NCBI RefSeq assembly: GCF_000384375.1
Contig: NZ_ARVX01000001.1
Span: 1,488,001-1,552,000, forward strand
From: Methylotenera versatilis 79
GTDB taxonomy: Bacteria; Pseudomonadota; Gammaproteobacteria; Burkholderiales; Methylophilaceae
DNA: 64,000 nucleotides
Direction: 5' to 3'
Below, piece by piece: positions 9,026 through 21,499 of the stretch. The notes beneath the pieces are model-generated. The model saw only the letters and a program-made list of their open reading frames with translations, was not told the DNA's origin and searched no databases. Both the position numbers and the translations under genes were made by a program. Each line of letters starts with the position of its first letter. Position 1 is the stretch's first letter.

Positions 9026-9670
9026 TTAATCATAAAGTTGATTGGCGGTAATATAGTCAATGACAAGATGTGGCATTAAATAGCGTGGATTTTTTTTTAG
9101 ATTAAAAGCAGATCTAATTGCAGTGGATGAAATGCTGAGTGCTGTAATGTTTTGCATATGAATAAACCCAGTAATTTGGCTGCTTAAATCGCTGACATTT
9201 TCAGTGTAATGATTTTGTAAAAGTAATGCTAAATCGTTATTCAGTGGTGGTTGATCTGTTGATATAACAGGTCTTCGCACTAATATAATATGGCAATAGC
9301 CCAATATTTCTTGCCAACGATGCCAAGTGTTGAGTTTTGCGAATGCGTCGCTTCCCATGATCAAACACAGCGCAACGCTATCATCAATTTCAGCTCGCAG
9401 TGAGATTAATGTATCAATAGTATAAGAAGCTCCAACACGATTTAATTCTCGGTCATCCAGTTTAAATAAGTGATTATCTGCAATGGCAAGTTGCACCATT
9501 TCCGCGCGACTTGCAGCAGAAACTTTAGGTAGCTCTTTATGTGGTGGGTTTGCGGCAGGAATGAAACGCACTTCACTTAACTCAAGTGCGTCTGCGATTT
9601 CTTGCGCCATGCGCAAATGGCCGAAGTGGATAGGGTTAAACGTGCCACCCAGAACGCCAATAAGTCGCAT
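9026..9670 (-). CDS. nadD: Nicotinate-nucleotide adenylyltransferase
   Basis: NadD adenylates nicotinate mononucleotide to deamido-NAD in NAD synthesis. The nucleotidyltransferase signature GGTFNPIHFGHL (residues 8-19, with the HxGH element) and the C-terminal ISSTAIRS motif are both present, with KLNTWHRWQEI in the middle. Length 214 aa is normal. It is the last gene of the minus-strand run leuS-lptE-holA-proA-nadD. In many Betaproteobacteria rsfS and rlmH follow nadD; here the strand ends at a terminator and a plus-strand PEP-CTERM gene. Confidence 0.96.
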   Translation of the reverse strand: MRLIGVLGGTFNPIHFGHLRMAQEIADALELSEVRFIPAANPPHKELPKVSAASRAEMVQLAIADNHLFKLDDRELNRVGASYTIDTLISLRAEIDDSVALCLIMGSDAFAKLNTWHRWQEILGYCHIILVRRPVISTDQPPLNNDLALLLQNHYTENVSDLSSQITGFIHMQNITALSISSTAIRSAFNLKKNPRYLMPHLVIDYITANQLYD

Positions 9671-9725
9671 ATGATTGATTAAATGGCTATATTTTATTGG
9701 TTAATGGCTAATTGAGAATCGCTGG

Positions 9726-10982
9726 TTAAGCGCGTATTTGGCCGTCGCCTAAAACAATATATTTAAGCGATGTTAAGCCTTCTAAACCAACAGGTCCGCG
9801 CGCATGTAGTTTGTCGGTTGAAATGCCAATTTCCGCGCCTAAGCCATATTCAAAACCATCTGCAAATCTAGTGGAAGCGTTAACCATCACAGAACTAGAG
9901 TCCACTTCGCGCAGAAATCTTCTGGCTTTGGTGTAATTCTCTGTCACAATCGCTTCAGTATGCTGGCTGGAATGTTGGTTAATATGCATAATGGCTTCGT
10001 CTAAGCCGCCAACTACTTTGCAGGAAATAATTGCAGCTAAATACTCTGTATAAAAGTCCTCTTCAGTAGCTAGTTTTGCTTGTGGAACTAACGCAAGTGT
10101 TTCAGCACAACCACGAATCTCGATGCCTTTTTCCGTTAACATAGCGGCTAATTTTGGTAACATGCTTGCAGCAACGCTACGCGCAATCAGTAATGATTCA
10201 GCCGTGTTGCAAGTGCCTAATCGCTGTGTCTTACTATTTTCTAAAATTGGCAATGCTTTAGCCAAATCAGCCTCATCATCAATGTATATATGGCAGTTGC
10301 CATCCAAATGCTTGATAACCGGTATGCGAGCATCATTCGAAATGCGCTCAATTAGGCCTTTGCCGCCACGTGGCACAATCACATCCACATATTGTTTCAT
10401 GGTGATTAGCTCGCCTACAGCCGCACGATCCGTCGTTTCAATGACTTGCACGGCTGATTTTGGTAAGCCGGCTTTATCTAGGCCTTCATGTACTAATTTC
10501 GCCAGTGCTTGATTGCAATGAATCGCCTCTGAACCACCACGCAAAATGCAGGCATTGCCAGATTTGATGCAAAGCCCAGCAGCATCTATCGTCACATTTG
10601 GGCGCGCTTCATAAATAATACCAATCACGCCCAATGGCACACGCATTTGGCCAATTTGTATGCCACTCGGACGGTATTTAAAATTGCTCATCTCGCCAAT
10701 TGGGTCAGTTAAATTAGCAATTTGTTGTAAGCCTTCTGCCATTGTTAAGATAGATTTTTCAGATAATGTCAGTCTATCCAACATTGCGTCATATAATCCA
10801 TTGGCGCGCGCAGCCGCTAAATCTTGTTCATTTGCTGTGATTAATGCAGATTTTTCACGCAAAATGGCACTGGCAATGTGTAAAAGGGCCTGGTTTTTGG
10901 TATTAGTATCAGCCGCTGCCATCAGGCGCGATGCGGCTCGCGCGTTAATACCGACTGTTTGCATGTAGTTTTTAATGTCCAT
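9726..10982 (-). CDS. proA: Gamma-glutamyl phosphate reductase
   Basis: ProA reduces gamma-glutamyl phosphate to glutamate semialdehyde with NADPH, the second step of proline synthesis. The 418-aa protein has the aldehyde-dehydrogenase-like fold with [14 protein letters not shown] near residue 118, the dinucleotide region [17 protein letters not shown], and the catalytic cysteine in [10 protein letters not shown] near residue 258. It ends with [16 protein letters not shown], as the family does. It lies between holA (upstream) and nadD (downstream), an order common in Betaproteobacteria. proB is not in the window. Confidence 0.97.
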   Translation of the reverse strand: MDIKNYMQTVGINARAASRLMAAADTNTKNQALLHIASAILREKSALITANEQDLAAARANGLYDAMLDRLTLSEKSILTMAEGLQQIANLTDPIGEMSNFKYRPSGIQIGQMRVPLGVIGIIYEARPNVTIDAAGLCIKSGNACILRGGSEAIHCNQALAKLVHEGLDKAGLPKSAVQVIETTDRAAVGELITMKQYVDVIVPRGGKGLIERISNDARIPVIKHLDGNCHIYIDDEADLAKALPILENSKTQRLGTCNTAESLLIARSVAASMLPKLAAMLTEKGIEIRGCAETLALVPQAKLATEEDFYTEYLAAIISCKVVGGLDEAIMHINQHSSQHTEAIVTENYTKARRFLREVDSSSVMVNASTRFADGFEYGLGAEIGISTDKLHARGPVGLEGLTSLKYIVLGDGQIRA

Positions 10983-11055
10983 AATTAGGCATTATACGTT
11001 TTTGCTAGGCGGTAGACTAGCTAGCCCCTTTATAGCCGATCTAACTAGTGAAGGA

Positions 11056-12069
11056 TTAACGGCCACGCACTTTGGCAAGACCAAAACATAATCTAGAAAG
11101 CTCTAACCAGGCATCACCTTGCATCATGCCTTTAGCGGTTTTATCAATATCGCAAAGTTTTTGTAGTGCGGCTTCTAGCTGACGCAAGCTTAATCGACTC
11201 AATGCGCGTTTGACTAAATTTTGTCTGTCGCCGTAAATGCGCGCACTTGTCATGGCGCTCATGATGTTTTCATTACGCGCTTCAGCTTGTTTGATGCGCA
11301 CTAATGGCCGCAGCACCCACATCAGTGGATTCATCACAGCCACTACTTGCTCACCTTCATCTTGCAAGCCTTGCAGAATAGCAGTCACACGTGCCGCATC
11401 TCCTGCTAATACAGCATCACCTAATTGAAAAGCATCAAAACGCGACACGTTTAACACTGCTTCACGCACAGCCTCATGACTGATTTCGCCAGCAGGATAT
11501 AGCAACGCCAGTTTTTGGATTTCTTGATGTGCCGCTAATAAATTGCCTTCTACCTGATGTGCAATAAAAGCCAGTGAAATGGCATCAGTCGATTGATTCT
11601 GTAGTGCTAATCTGGCAGCAAGCCAGTTTGGCAATTGTGCGGGTGAAATTTCTTTTAGATCAATGACCACGCCAGCTTTTTGCAATGCACCAAACCACGC
11701 GCTATTTTTCGCATCGCGTTCTAATGTTGGCAATATGATAATCGTGGTCGTGTCAGGTATTAAGTTAGCGCTTAATTCAGTCAGCGCTTTGCCGCCTTCT
11801 ACGCCAGGTTTGCCGTTTGGAATGTGAACTTCTAAAATACGCAGTGCAGAAAATAGAGATAAAGCCTGTGCAAACTGGTTGATTTGCTGCCAATTGAAAT
11901 TGCGTTCTACTATATAACTATTGCGCTCATCAGCGCCTGCTTTGCGCGCCGCGCCACGTATGCCGTCTAAACATTCACTTAATGCCAGCGGCTCGTCACC
12001 GACTAATACATACAATGGCGCCAGTGTTTTAAGTAAATGTTGTTTAAGCTGATTTGAATCTAACTGCAC
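11056..12069 (-). CDS. holA: DNA polymerase III delta subunit
   Basis: HolA is the delta subunit of the clamp loader and opens the beta sliding clamp on DNA. The protein starts MQLDSNQLKQHL, followed by LYVLVGDEPLALSECLD near residue 18 (the degenerate nucleotide-binding start) and SLFSALRILEVHIP, the clamp-contacting region. The helical C-terminal collar contains DAVLAGDAARV and WVLRPLVRIKQ. At 337 aa it has the expected length. It follows lptE by about 63 bp in the leuS operon. Confidence 0.93.
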   Translation of the reverse strand: MQLDSNQLKQHLLKTLAPLYVLVGDEPLALSECLDGIRGAARKAGADERNSYIVERNFNWQQINQFAQALSLFSALRILEVHIPNGKPGVEGGKALTELSANLIPDTTTIIILPTLERDAKNSAWFGALQKAGVVIDLKEISPAQLPNWLAARLALQNQSTDAISLAFIAHQVEGNLLAAHQEIQKLALLYPAGEISHEAVREAVLNVSRFDAFQLGDAVLAGDAARVTAILQGLQDEGEQVVAVMNPLMWVLRPLVRIKQAEARNENIMSAMTSARIYGDRQNLVKRALSRLSLRQLEAALQKLCDIDKTAKGMMQGDAWLELSRLCFGLAKVRGR

Positions 12070-12132
12070 TTTTGTATTGATTTAAATATATTTGATTTAA
12101 AGAATAGATTTCGGTTTATATAAACTTAATTA

Positions 12133-12633
12133 CTATTTTTTAAGCGCAGATAATCGGCGTATTAAGTTACTTAACACATCCGCCTGCATGTTTTCATTCA
12201 GGCGTTTTTCTTCACCTTGCTTGGCTAGCAACTCTGCATCACTATAAGAGTAATCGCGACGTGCTTCAATGGTTTGCACTTGGCTCCACAGTTCGGCACC
12301 TGCTAGTTTTGTGCGATAGTGCACACGGTAAAACAATTCAAATTCGTTGACCAGACCTCGTCCACTCAATGACAAAATACGTTTTTCGTTTTCTTCACCC
12401 ACTAATTCAAGTAAAAGGTCAGCATTTTCAGCAGAATTCAATATTTTAATATCATTAGTATTCAGTGACTTAACCAGTTTTTTTGAGATAATTAATGTGC
12501 TACCTTGAATAAAAATACTGCTAAAAGCCATGCTCGCAGAACCACGAAGCTGAAAGCCGCAAGCGACAAGGCTAGTCACTAAACACAAGCAAAATAGCGT
12601 GCGCAAGGTTTTGTAAGGTGTAAATATATTCAA
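12133..12633 (-). CDS. lptE: LPS-assembly lipoprotein LptE
   Basis: LptE is an outer-membrane lipoprotein that plugs the LptD barrel and helps insert lipopolysaccharide. The 166-aa sequence has a signal peptide with the lipobox LVAC, giving a mature protein starting CGFQLRGS, the usual LptE opening. The body is divergent, as is typical. The ATG lies 3 bp from the leuS stop, so translation is probably coupled. Its partner lptD is at 21.5-24.0 kb. Confidence 0.92.
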   Translation of the reverse strand: MNIFTPYKTLRTLFCLCLVTSLVACGFQLRGSASMAFSSIFIQGSTLIISKKLVKSLNTNDIKILNSAENADLLLELVGEENEKRILSLSGRGLVNEFELFYRVHYRTKLAGAELWSQVQTIEARRDYSYSDAELLAKQGEEKRLNENMQADVLSNLIRRLSALKK

Positions 12634-12636
12634 GTT

Positions 12637-15219
<2,583 letters not shown>

Positions 15220-15385
15220 TTAAATAGGAATACCGAAATTATACTTGAAGGCATAGGCTTTAGCATTGCCTGTATTGCGGACAAAGGGCAGAGAGTCGCC
15301 AAGTTGCGTTATTGCAATAGTTAACGACTAAATTGACAGAGAATCTGTGTGGGTATTTTGATTAAGTGAGTGGAATTTTTAAATC

Positions 15386-15417
15386 ACTCGCCCATTAATA
15401 CATGCTAATAGGCGAGT
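15386..15417 (-). terminator. Probable weak terminator after the two-helix membrane protein gene
   Basis: ACTCGCC and GGCGAGT form a 7-bp stem around an AT-rich loop, starting 16 bp beyond the stop of the 15433-15918 gene. The T-tract on the minus strand is poor (mixed A and T), so termination may be inefficient. The rest of the 225-bp gap up to leuS shows nothing recognisable. Confidence 0.5.
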
Positions 15418-15432
15418 TTATTTAAAGTGGAA

Positions 15433-15918
15433 TTATTTAATTGCTGGAAATTTAGATTCAAGGCGATCCTCTAACTCGCCGATATAAGCGGAAAGCGAGT
15501 TGCCAGATACGTCAATTGCATGGTGAATATCCACGCTTAAACCATCTAATTTGGTTAACAAATCAGATTTAGACTCTGCTTGAATGACCGCTTGTTTTTG
15601 AATTTCAGCATCCATAAATTGACGTAACTCGGTAAAACGTGACGCTTCTGCCTTATCGGCTAATTCGCGGTTGGTTTGTAATTCTTTGGCATGTCTGCGT
15701 GCTTCAAACAAAACCGACGTTTGCAGATAAACGATAAAAATAAGAAAAAGTGCAGTCAGCAAAGCAATCATGCCCAACATCACCAAACCAAGCGGCGCGT
15801 TGACTTCGGTAATGCCTAAATTAAGTGTTGTTGGCGCCATAATAGTGGGCCAATTAAGTACCATAAATACTAAAAACAAGCCTAAAACGCCGAGTAAGAT
15901 TAATGCACGAACTTTCAT
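15433..15918 (-). CDS. Membrane protein with two N-terminal helices and a coiled-coil tail (LapA-like)
   Basis: The 161-aa product has two transmembrane segments, about residues 5-22 and 42-66, separated by a short periplasmic-looking loop. A charged, helical cytoplasmic part with Glu/Lys/Ala-rich coiled-coil character runs from about residue 72 to 120. The topology resembles LapA/DUF1049 proteins, some of which work in lipopolysaccharide assembly. I cannot confirm the family by eye. It stands alone between leuS and a PACE gene with gaps of over 200 bp on each side. Function unknown. Confidence 0.7.
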   Translation of the reverse strand: MKVRALILLGVLGLFLVFMVLNWPTIMAPTTLNLGITEVNAPLGLVMLGMIALLTALFLIFIVYLQTSVLFEARRHAKELQTNRELADKAEASRFTELRQFMDAEIQKQAVIQAESKSDLLTKLDGLSVDIHHAIDVSGNSLSAYIGELEDRLESKFPAIK

Positions 15919-16132
15919 TTTGTGTCCTTTTTGATTTGAATAAGAGACTGAAACGAGTTTTATTGCTAGATTTTAGCTATTAACTAATTGTTAAGTTTCT
16001 AAAGTTTAGTTCAAAAAGCGCAAAAATGGTTGTGTAATTCATATTAATTAACATTGCACGTAGCGATAGTTAACCTTATTTTTAGACTAAAAAATGGCTT
16101 TAATCACTTTTGTGATATTGGTCATCTACTGA

Positions 16133-16570
16133 TTAGACTTTATCTGGATGTGAAATAGCAGACTCTGGAAGGCCGAATATTTTATCGAACGCCCACGTGA
16201 ACGTGATTGCATAGATAAAGAACACCAGCAATATGCCCATTTCGGCGTAAAAAGCATTGAGCAGCGAAATGTTTAGCCAATAAGCCATCAGTGGCACCAA
16301 CATTGTCACTAATCCGCCCTCAAAACCAATACCATGCGCCAAGCGCCGCCAGACGGAGCGGCCTTTAATGATTTGGCGCGATTCCCAGCGCTCGAAAATC
16401 GCATTGAAAACGTAATTCCATGCCAATGCAATTGTCGACATAATAGCCGCTAAAGTGAGTGCAGAGGAAGCTGACGCATCGAATGCAAAACCGATTATTG
16501 GGCTTATTAGTGCGATTGCACCAAGTTCATAAAGTAGGGCTTGAACGACTCTGCGGGTGGTAGGTGTCAT
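16133..16570 (-). CDS. PACE-family multidrug efflux transporter (AceI-like)
   Basis: PACE proteins are small proton-coupled exporters, best known for chlorhexidine efflux by Acinetobacter AceI. The 145-aa protein has two tandem transmembrane-pair domains, four helices in all. Key matches are the opening RRVVQALLYELGAI with glutamate at position 15, the same position as the essential Glu15 of AceI, the WNYVFNAIFERWE loop, and the second-repeat ITFTWAFDKIF. The physiological substrate is unknown; in the family short-chain diamines have been proposed. It is monocistronic by position. Confidence 0.88.
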   Translation of the reverse strand: MTPTTRRVVQALLYELGAIALISPIIGFAFDASASSALTLAAIMSTIALAWNYVFNAIFERWESRQIIKGRSVWRRLAHGIGFEGGLVTMLVPLMAYWLNISLLNAFYAEMGILLVFFIYAITFTWAFDKIFGLPESAISHPDKV

Positions 16571-16661
16571 ATAGATGATTCTTAAATAAACTCTAAAAGA
16601 CTATATCTTTATTGGAGTTAGGTGGATGTGAAATAATTTACTGTTGATTGAGTTTGTAATA

Positions 16662-16694
16662 GGACAAATTTAAATTGTGATCTGTCCCTTTTTT
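16662..16694. repeat. Inverted repeat with a GATCTGTCCC end, possible REP-type remnant
   Basis: GGACA (16662-16666) and TGTCC (16683-16687) flank the AT palindrome AATTTAAATT and are followed by CTTTTTT. The layout resembles a terminator read on the plus strand, but no plus-strand gene precedes it. The GATCTGTCCC end resembles dispersed repeats next to genes in many proteobacterial genomes. Only one copy is seen here, so repeat status is a guess. Confidence 0.35.
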
Positions 16695-16730
16695 CCTACA
16701 CAGCTTTGGGCGATCGGGTTGACTGAAAGA

Positions 16731-17219
16731 TTAGCCGTTTGCGTTACTATGTAACAGTGCCTTTTTCATTTTGATACAATCGAGCGAAAAGCCTCGTGGT
16801 GAGTGATATTGAGAAACTGTTTCACCAACAAATCCTAATTTGCGATAGAAAGGTGCGGCATTTAGCGTAGCCTCAAGATAGAGAGGAACATCCGCACCTT
16901 CTGTTAAGGCAATTGCCTCTAAATGCTTAACTATCGCTGTACCAAGTCCCTTATTCTTATGTTGCGGGTCAACGAAAATTGCATCAATTTGATTATTCGT
17001 GGTATCTAGTGCTCCGCAGGCGACAATAGCACCATCAATTTCAACAACATAAATGTACTGCTCAACAAAATTTGTGAAGCCTTCGGTTGGCGAGTCACCG
17101 TCTGTCCATGCGGCTAGCAAATCATCTGGATAGAATCCTTTGCATAAAACCTGAATGGAAACATTGCGGATATCAAAAACTGCTTGTGCATCCAGTGAAA
17201 TTGCTTTTCGAATAATCAT
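16731..17219 (-). CDS. GNAT family N-acetyltransferase
   Basis: The 162-aa protein has the GNAT fold: the N-terminal IIRKAISLDAQAVFDIRN, a central VVEIDGAIVACGAL strand pair, the acetyl-CoA loop QHKNKGLGTAIVKHLE near residue 105, and the C-terminal APFYRKLGFV motif. The overall pattern is typical of acetyltransferases acting on small molecules. The substrate cannot be read from sequence. It is isolated, with gaps of 160 bp and 192 bp around it, and could be a later insertion. Nothing is recognised in the 17220-17411 gap. Confidence 0.85.
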   Translation of the reverse strand: MIIRKAISLDAQAVFDIRNVSIQVLCKGFYPDDLLAAWTDGDSPTEGFTNFVEQYIYVVEIDGAIVACGALDTTNNQIDAIFVDPQHKNKGLGTAIVKHLEAIALTEGADVPLYLEATLNAAPFYRKLGFVGETVSQYHSPRGFSLDCIKMKKALLHSNANG

Positions 17220-17411
17220 TGTGACAGTGTAATGGAGATGAGTGTTGTAACGCCTAACGTAAAGCAGACCCCAAAAAAGAACTTAATCTTTTATTGAGGC
17301 CTGTTGATAAGAAAATCACTTCACCATCAATCATTTTTTATTCAATTGGTTGTGAATTTTTAATATGCCTATTTTTTTAATAATCTGCTTTATAAACGCA
17401 CTTGACTTAAC

Positions 17412-18080
<669 letters not shown>

Positions 18081-18205
18081 TTAAAATGTGTATTGAAGGG
18101 ATTGATTGAGTTTTAAAAAATTAAGGATTTTAAAATTGAAGCGTGTGAATTTTGATCATTTAAGCCGTTTTGAATGGTTAAGATTATATCAAACAAGACA
18201 ATTGT

Positions 18206-18994
18206 CTAGAAGTTGCTGCCAAGATAGTTGCTAATAGTGACAAATTCGGCAACGCTCAGATTTTCTGCACGTAATTGTGGGTTAATGTTGAGCGCAGCAA
18301 AGCCTGCGTCATCCAACAACCCTTTCAACGTATTGCGCAAAGTTTTGCGGCGCTGGCCAAAAGCTGCCAATACAACTTTGTAAAACAGTTTGGTATTGTT
18401 GGCCACAAAAGGCAATGTGGCATGCGGCACGCAACGTACAAAAGCCGACTCCACTTTTGGCGCTGGCTCAAACGCTTCTGGCGGTACGGTGATTAAATAC
18501 TCCATTGCCAGATAATATTGCAACATGACTGAAAGCCGCCCGTATGCTGATGTAGAAGGTTGCGCCACCATGCGCTCGACCACTTCTTTTTGCAGCATAA
18601 AGTGCATGTCGATGATATGGCTAACATTATCAAGCAAGTGAAACAAAATGGGGGTGGAAATGTTGTAAGGCAGGTTTCCTGTCACTCTCAGATTGCTACC
18701 CAAACTTGAAAAATCGAATTTAAGCGCATCCACATTATGAACGGTCAGCGTGTTTTTTGCGTAAGCAGGTTTCGCATATTCTGCCTGCATCCAGGACACA
18801 ATATCGCGGTCGATTTCAACTACATGTAAGTGCTGGATTTTTGCTAAAAGTGGTTTGGTTAATGCGCCAAGTCCTGGCCCAATTTCTACGATGATTTGAT
18901 TATCTTGTGGGTTAATCGCTTCAATCAAGCTGGTAATAATGCCTTGGTCGGTTAAAAAATTTTGACCGAATCTTTTTTTTGCAACGTGTTTCAT
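18206..18994 (-). CDS. rsmA: 16S rRNA (adenine(1518)-N6/adenine(1519)-N6)-dimethyltransferase
   Basis: RsmA (KsgA) dimethylates two adjacent adenines at the 3' end of 16S rRNA during 30S maturation; its loss gives kasugamycin resistance. The 262-aa protein starts KRFGQNFLTD and has the SAM motif VEIGPGLGALT near residue 36 and the catalytic NLPYNIST near residue 107. FGQRRKTLRNTLKGLL is in the C-terminal part. Its ATG overlaps the pdxA stop by 4 bases, as in the conserved lptD-surA-pdxA-rsmA operon. Confidence 0.97.
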   Translation of the reverse strand: MKHVAKKRFGQNFLTDQGIITSLIEAINPQDNQIIVEIGPGLGALTKPLLAKIQHLHVVEIDRDIVSWMQAEYAKPAYAKNTLTVHNVDALKFDFSSLGSNLRVTGNLPYNISTPILFHLLDNVSHIIDMHFMLQKEVVERMVAQPSTSAYGRLSVMLQYYLAMEYLITVPPEAFEPAPKVESAFVRCVPHATLPFVANNTKLFYKVVLAAFGQRRKTLRNTLKGLLDDAGFAALNINPQLRAENLSVAEFVTISNYLGSNF

Positions 18995-19998
18995 TTATGT
19001 TGATTACTCACTAATTCAATGGCTAATTTAATCGCACTTAACATGCTGCCAGTATCAATATTGCCTGTGCCTGCCAAGTCTAGCGCCGTTCCGTGGTCGA
19101 CTGAGGTGCGGATGATTGGAAGCCCAAGCGTCACATTAACGCCTTCGCCAAAACTGGCGTGTTTTAGAACAGGCAAACCTTGATCGTGGTACATGGCTAG
19201 TACGGCGTCTGCTTTGCTCAAATGGTGTTTGGCGAACAAAGTGTCAGCCGGTAATGCGCCGATTAACTGCATGCCTTCACCGCGTAATTGATTTAATACT
19301 GGGTTGATAATATCGATTTCTTCGCGTCCTAAATAACCATCTTCACCCGCGTGTGGATTAAGTCCCGCCACTAAAATACGTGGTTGAGTTAACCGAAATT
19401 TAGTCACTAAATCGTGATGCAGAATACGAATCGTTGCTTCTAAACTTTTTTTGGTAATCGCGGCAGGCACATCTTTTAACGCCAAATGAATAGTCGCCAG
19501 TGCAACTTTCAAACCGCCACCCACTAACATCATCACCACTTGCGGAGTTTTGGTGTAATCCGCCAAAAATTCCGTATGGCCAGTGAACGCAATACCCGCA
19601 TCATTAATCACGCCTTTATGCACTGGCGCGGTAACAATCGCATCAAACGCACCGCTTAATGTGCCATCTAAAGCGCAGGTTAGTGTATTCAGCACATATT
19701 GGCTGTTAAGCGGATTTAAAGTGCCAGCGTTAACGGTTGTTGCGGTGGGAATATGCAATATTTTTAATGATTGTTTGTGATGAAGTCGTGCCGTTTGCGT
19801 TAATTCGTATGGCTCAATATCCATGCTGATATTGAGTTGTTGTGCGCGATCTTTTAACACATCCATATCACCAATAATCGTGATATCCGCCGCAATGCCC
19901 AATTGCGACAACAATACGCAAATATCGGGGCCGATACCAGCAGGTTCGCCAGAAGTGATTGCGATGCGTGGTATTAAACATTCAACTTGCGGCGTCAT
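18991..19998 (-). CDS. pdxA: 4-hydroxythreonine-4-phosphate dehydrogenase
   Basis: PdxA oxidises 4-hydroxy-L-threonine 4-phosphate on the DXP-dependent route to pyridoxal phosphate. The 335-aa protein has ITSGEPAGIGPD near residue 14, the metal-ligand region in FTGHTEFLADYT, LNPHAGEDGYLGREE and MYHDQGLPVLKH with its histidine ligand, then FGEGVNVTLGLPIIRTSVDHGTA in part. Its other precursor, deoxyxylulose phosphate, is made by the Dxs encoded at 41.6 kb. It follows surA by 175 bp; a small palindrome lies in that gap. Confidence 0.96.
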   Translation of the reverse strand: MTPQVECLIPRIAITSGEPAGIGPDICVLLSQLGIAADITIIGDMDVLKDRAQQLNISMDIEPYELTQTARLHHKQSLKILHIPTATTVNAGTLNPLNSQYVLNTLTCALDGTLSGAFDAIVTAPVHKGVINDAGIAFTGHTEFLADYTKTPQVVMMLVGGGLKVALATIHLALKDVPAAITKKSLEATIRILHHDLVTKFRLTQPRILVAGLNPHAGEDGYLGREEIDIINPVLNQLRGEGMQLIGALPADTLFAKHHLSKADAVLAMYHDQGLPVLKHASFGEGVNVTLGLPIIRTSVDHGTALDLAGTGNIDTGSMLSAIKLAIELVSNQHK

Positions 19999-20173
19999 GC
20001 GGCGTTACTCACGAAAAAATTTCTCCTTACCTATCGCATATATACGGCGTCACAATTTTTTGTTCGCGCCTTGCCTGACTAGCAATTTGAATGTTTTAAA
20101 GATACCCAGTCTGGGTTTACAAAGAGGCAAAAAAATCAAATACTTTTAATTACTTTACCGTGAATCTGGCTTG

Positions 20174-21499
20174 TTAGAATTTATCTTCTAAATGCAACTC
20201 AACAAATGCACGGTCACGCAATTCTCTTACCCAATCTTGGTACGCTTCCTCTGATTTACGCGCACGGATTTCTTGGCGTGCTTTTAATCTAGCAGCTTCT
20301 TTACTCATATCTTGTTTGCGACGCTCTAGCACTTGAATAATATGCCAGCCAAACGGTGAACGTATTGGTTCACTGATTTCGCCAATGCCAAGCTCATTCA
20401 TGGTTTTTTCAAATTGTGGCACGGTGTCACCAGGGTTTACCCAACCTAAATCACCACCATTATTCGCGCTGCCATCTTCAGAATATTGGCGTGCCATCTC
20501 TTCAAATTTAACGCCATTATCTAAACGTTCTTTAATCGTATCCATCTTTTGCTTGCCGTCTTTTTCAGAAACCACTTCGGTTAATTTGATTAAGATATGT
20601 CGCGCATGCGTTTGATCGATCACCAAAGACGAAGCGCCGCCACGACGATTAGTCAGTTTTAAAATGTGAAACCCATTGCCGCTACGAATAGGTTTTGAAA
20701 CTTCACCCACTTGCATCGGTTTTAGCACTTCTAAAAATAACGCAGGCAGTTGCGTTCCGCTTTTCCAGCCCATTTGGCCGCCTTCTAGCGCATTTGGCGT
20801 ATCTGAAAAACTGGCAGAAACTTGTGCAAAATCTTTTCCATCAGCCAGTTCTTTTAAAATCTCATCTGTTTTAGCACGGGCTTTATTTAAATCCTCCGGC
20901 GTACTGTCTTCTGGTGTGCGCACCAAAATATGCGATATTTCAAACTCATCTTGATCGTCGCCGCGATTCGCCTGAGTGGTTAAATAATTATCAATTTCGC
21001 CATCAGAAACGGTTAACTTATTATCTACATCGCGTTCGCGTAAGCGAGAAATGGTAATCTCGTTACGAATATCTTCACGAAATTGCCGCATGGTAATACC
21101 ATCTTTTTCTAGTGCATCTTTAAATTCTGGCACATCCATTTTATTTTGCGTGGCGATACGTTCAATGGTTTTATCTAACATGGTGTCGTCCACTTTTAGC
21201 CCCGTTTGTGCTGCCAGTTGCAATTGCAAGCTATCGACAATCAAACGCTCTAAAATTTGTTTTTCTAACACTTCTTGCGGCGGCAAGGGTGTGCCTTGTT
21301 TTTCTAATTGGGCTGAAACGGATTTAATGCGATTGTCCAACTCTTGTTCGGTGATCACGCCTTGATCCACAATGGCGATGATGCGATCCATCTTAACCGG
21401 CGCAACACTATTTGTGGCAGCCAACGTGACAGACGGCAATAAAAATAGCATTAAAAACAATAAGTTAAAAACAGTAGTCATTTTGTTGATTAATTTCAT
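20174..21499 (-). CDS. surA: Periplasmic chaperone and peptidyl-prolyl isomerase SurA
   Basis: SurA escorts outer-membrane proteins such as LptD through the periplasm to the BAM complex. The 441-aa protein has a signal peptide (cleavage near TLAAT), the N-terminal chaperone domain with [17 protein letters not shown], and two parvulin domains, one starting [10 protein letters not shown] near residue 187 and one at [10 protein letters not shown] near residue 299. The C-terminal helix ends HLEDKF. Its ATG overlaps the lptD stop by 4 bases, as in the canonical operon. Confidence 0.96.
   Translation of the reverse strand: MKLINKMTTVFNLLFLMLFLLPSVTLAATNSVAPVKMDRIIAIVDQGVITEQELDNRIKSVSAQLEKQGTPLPPQEVLEKQILERLIVDSLQLQLAAQTGLKVDDTMLDKTIERIATQNKMDVPEFKDALEKDGITMRQFREDIRNEITISRLRERDVDNKLTVSDGEIDNYLTTQANRGDDQDEFEISHILVRTPEDSTPEDLNKARAKTDEILKELADGKDFAQVSASFSDTPNALEGGQMGWKSGTQLPALFLEVLKPMQVGEVSKPIRSGNGFHILKLTNRRGGASSLVIDQTHARHILIKLTEVVSEKDGKQKMDTIKERLDNGVKFEEMARQYSEDGSANNGGDLGWVNPGDTVPQFEKTMNELGIGEISEPIRSPFGWHIIQVLERRKQDMSKEAARLKARQEIRARKSEEAYQDWVRELRDRAFVELHLEDKF

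Noticed and set aside
20104-20116. Palindrome ACCCAGTCTGGGT between surA and pdxA
   Set aside because: Too short a loop for a hairpin terminator and no second copy nearby. It could be an operator, but nothing supports that.
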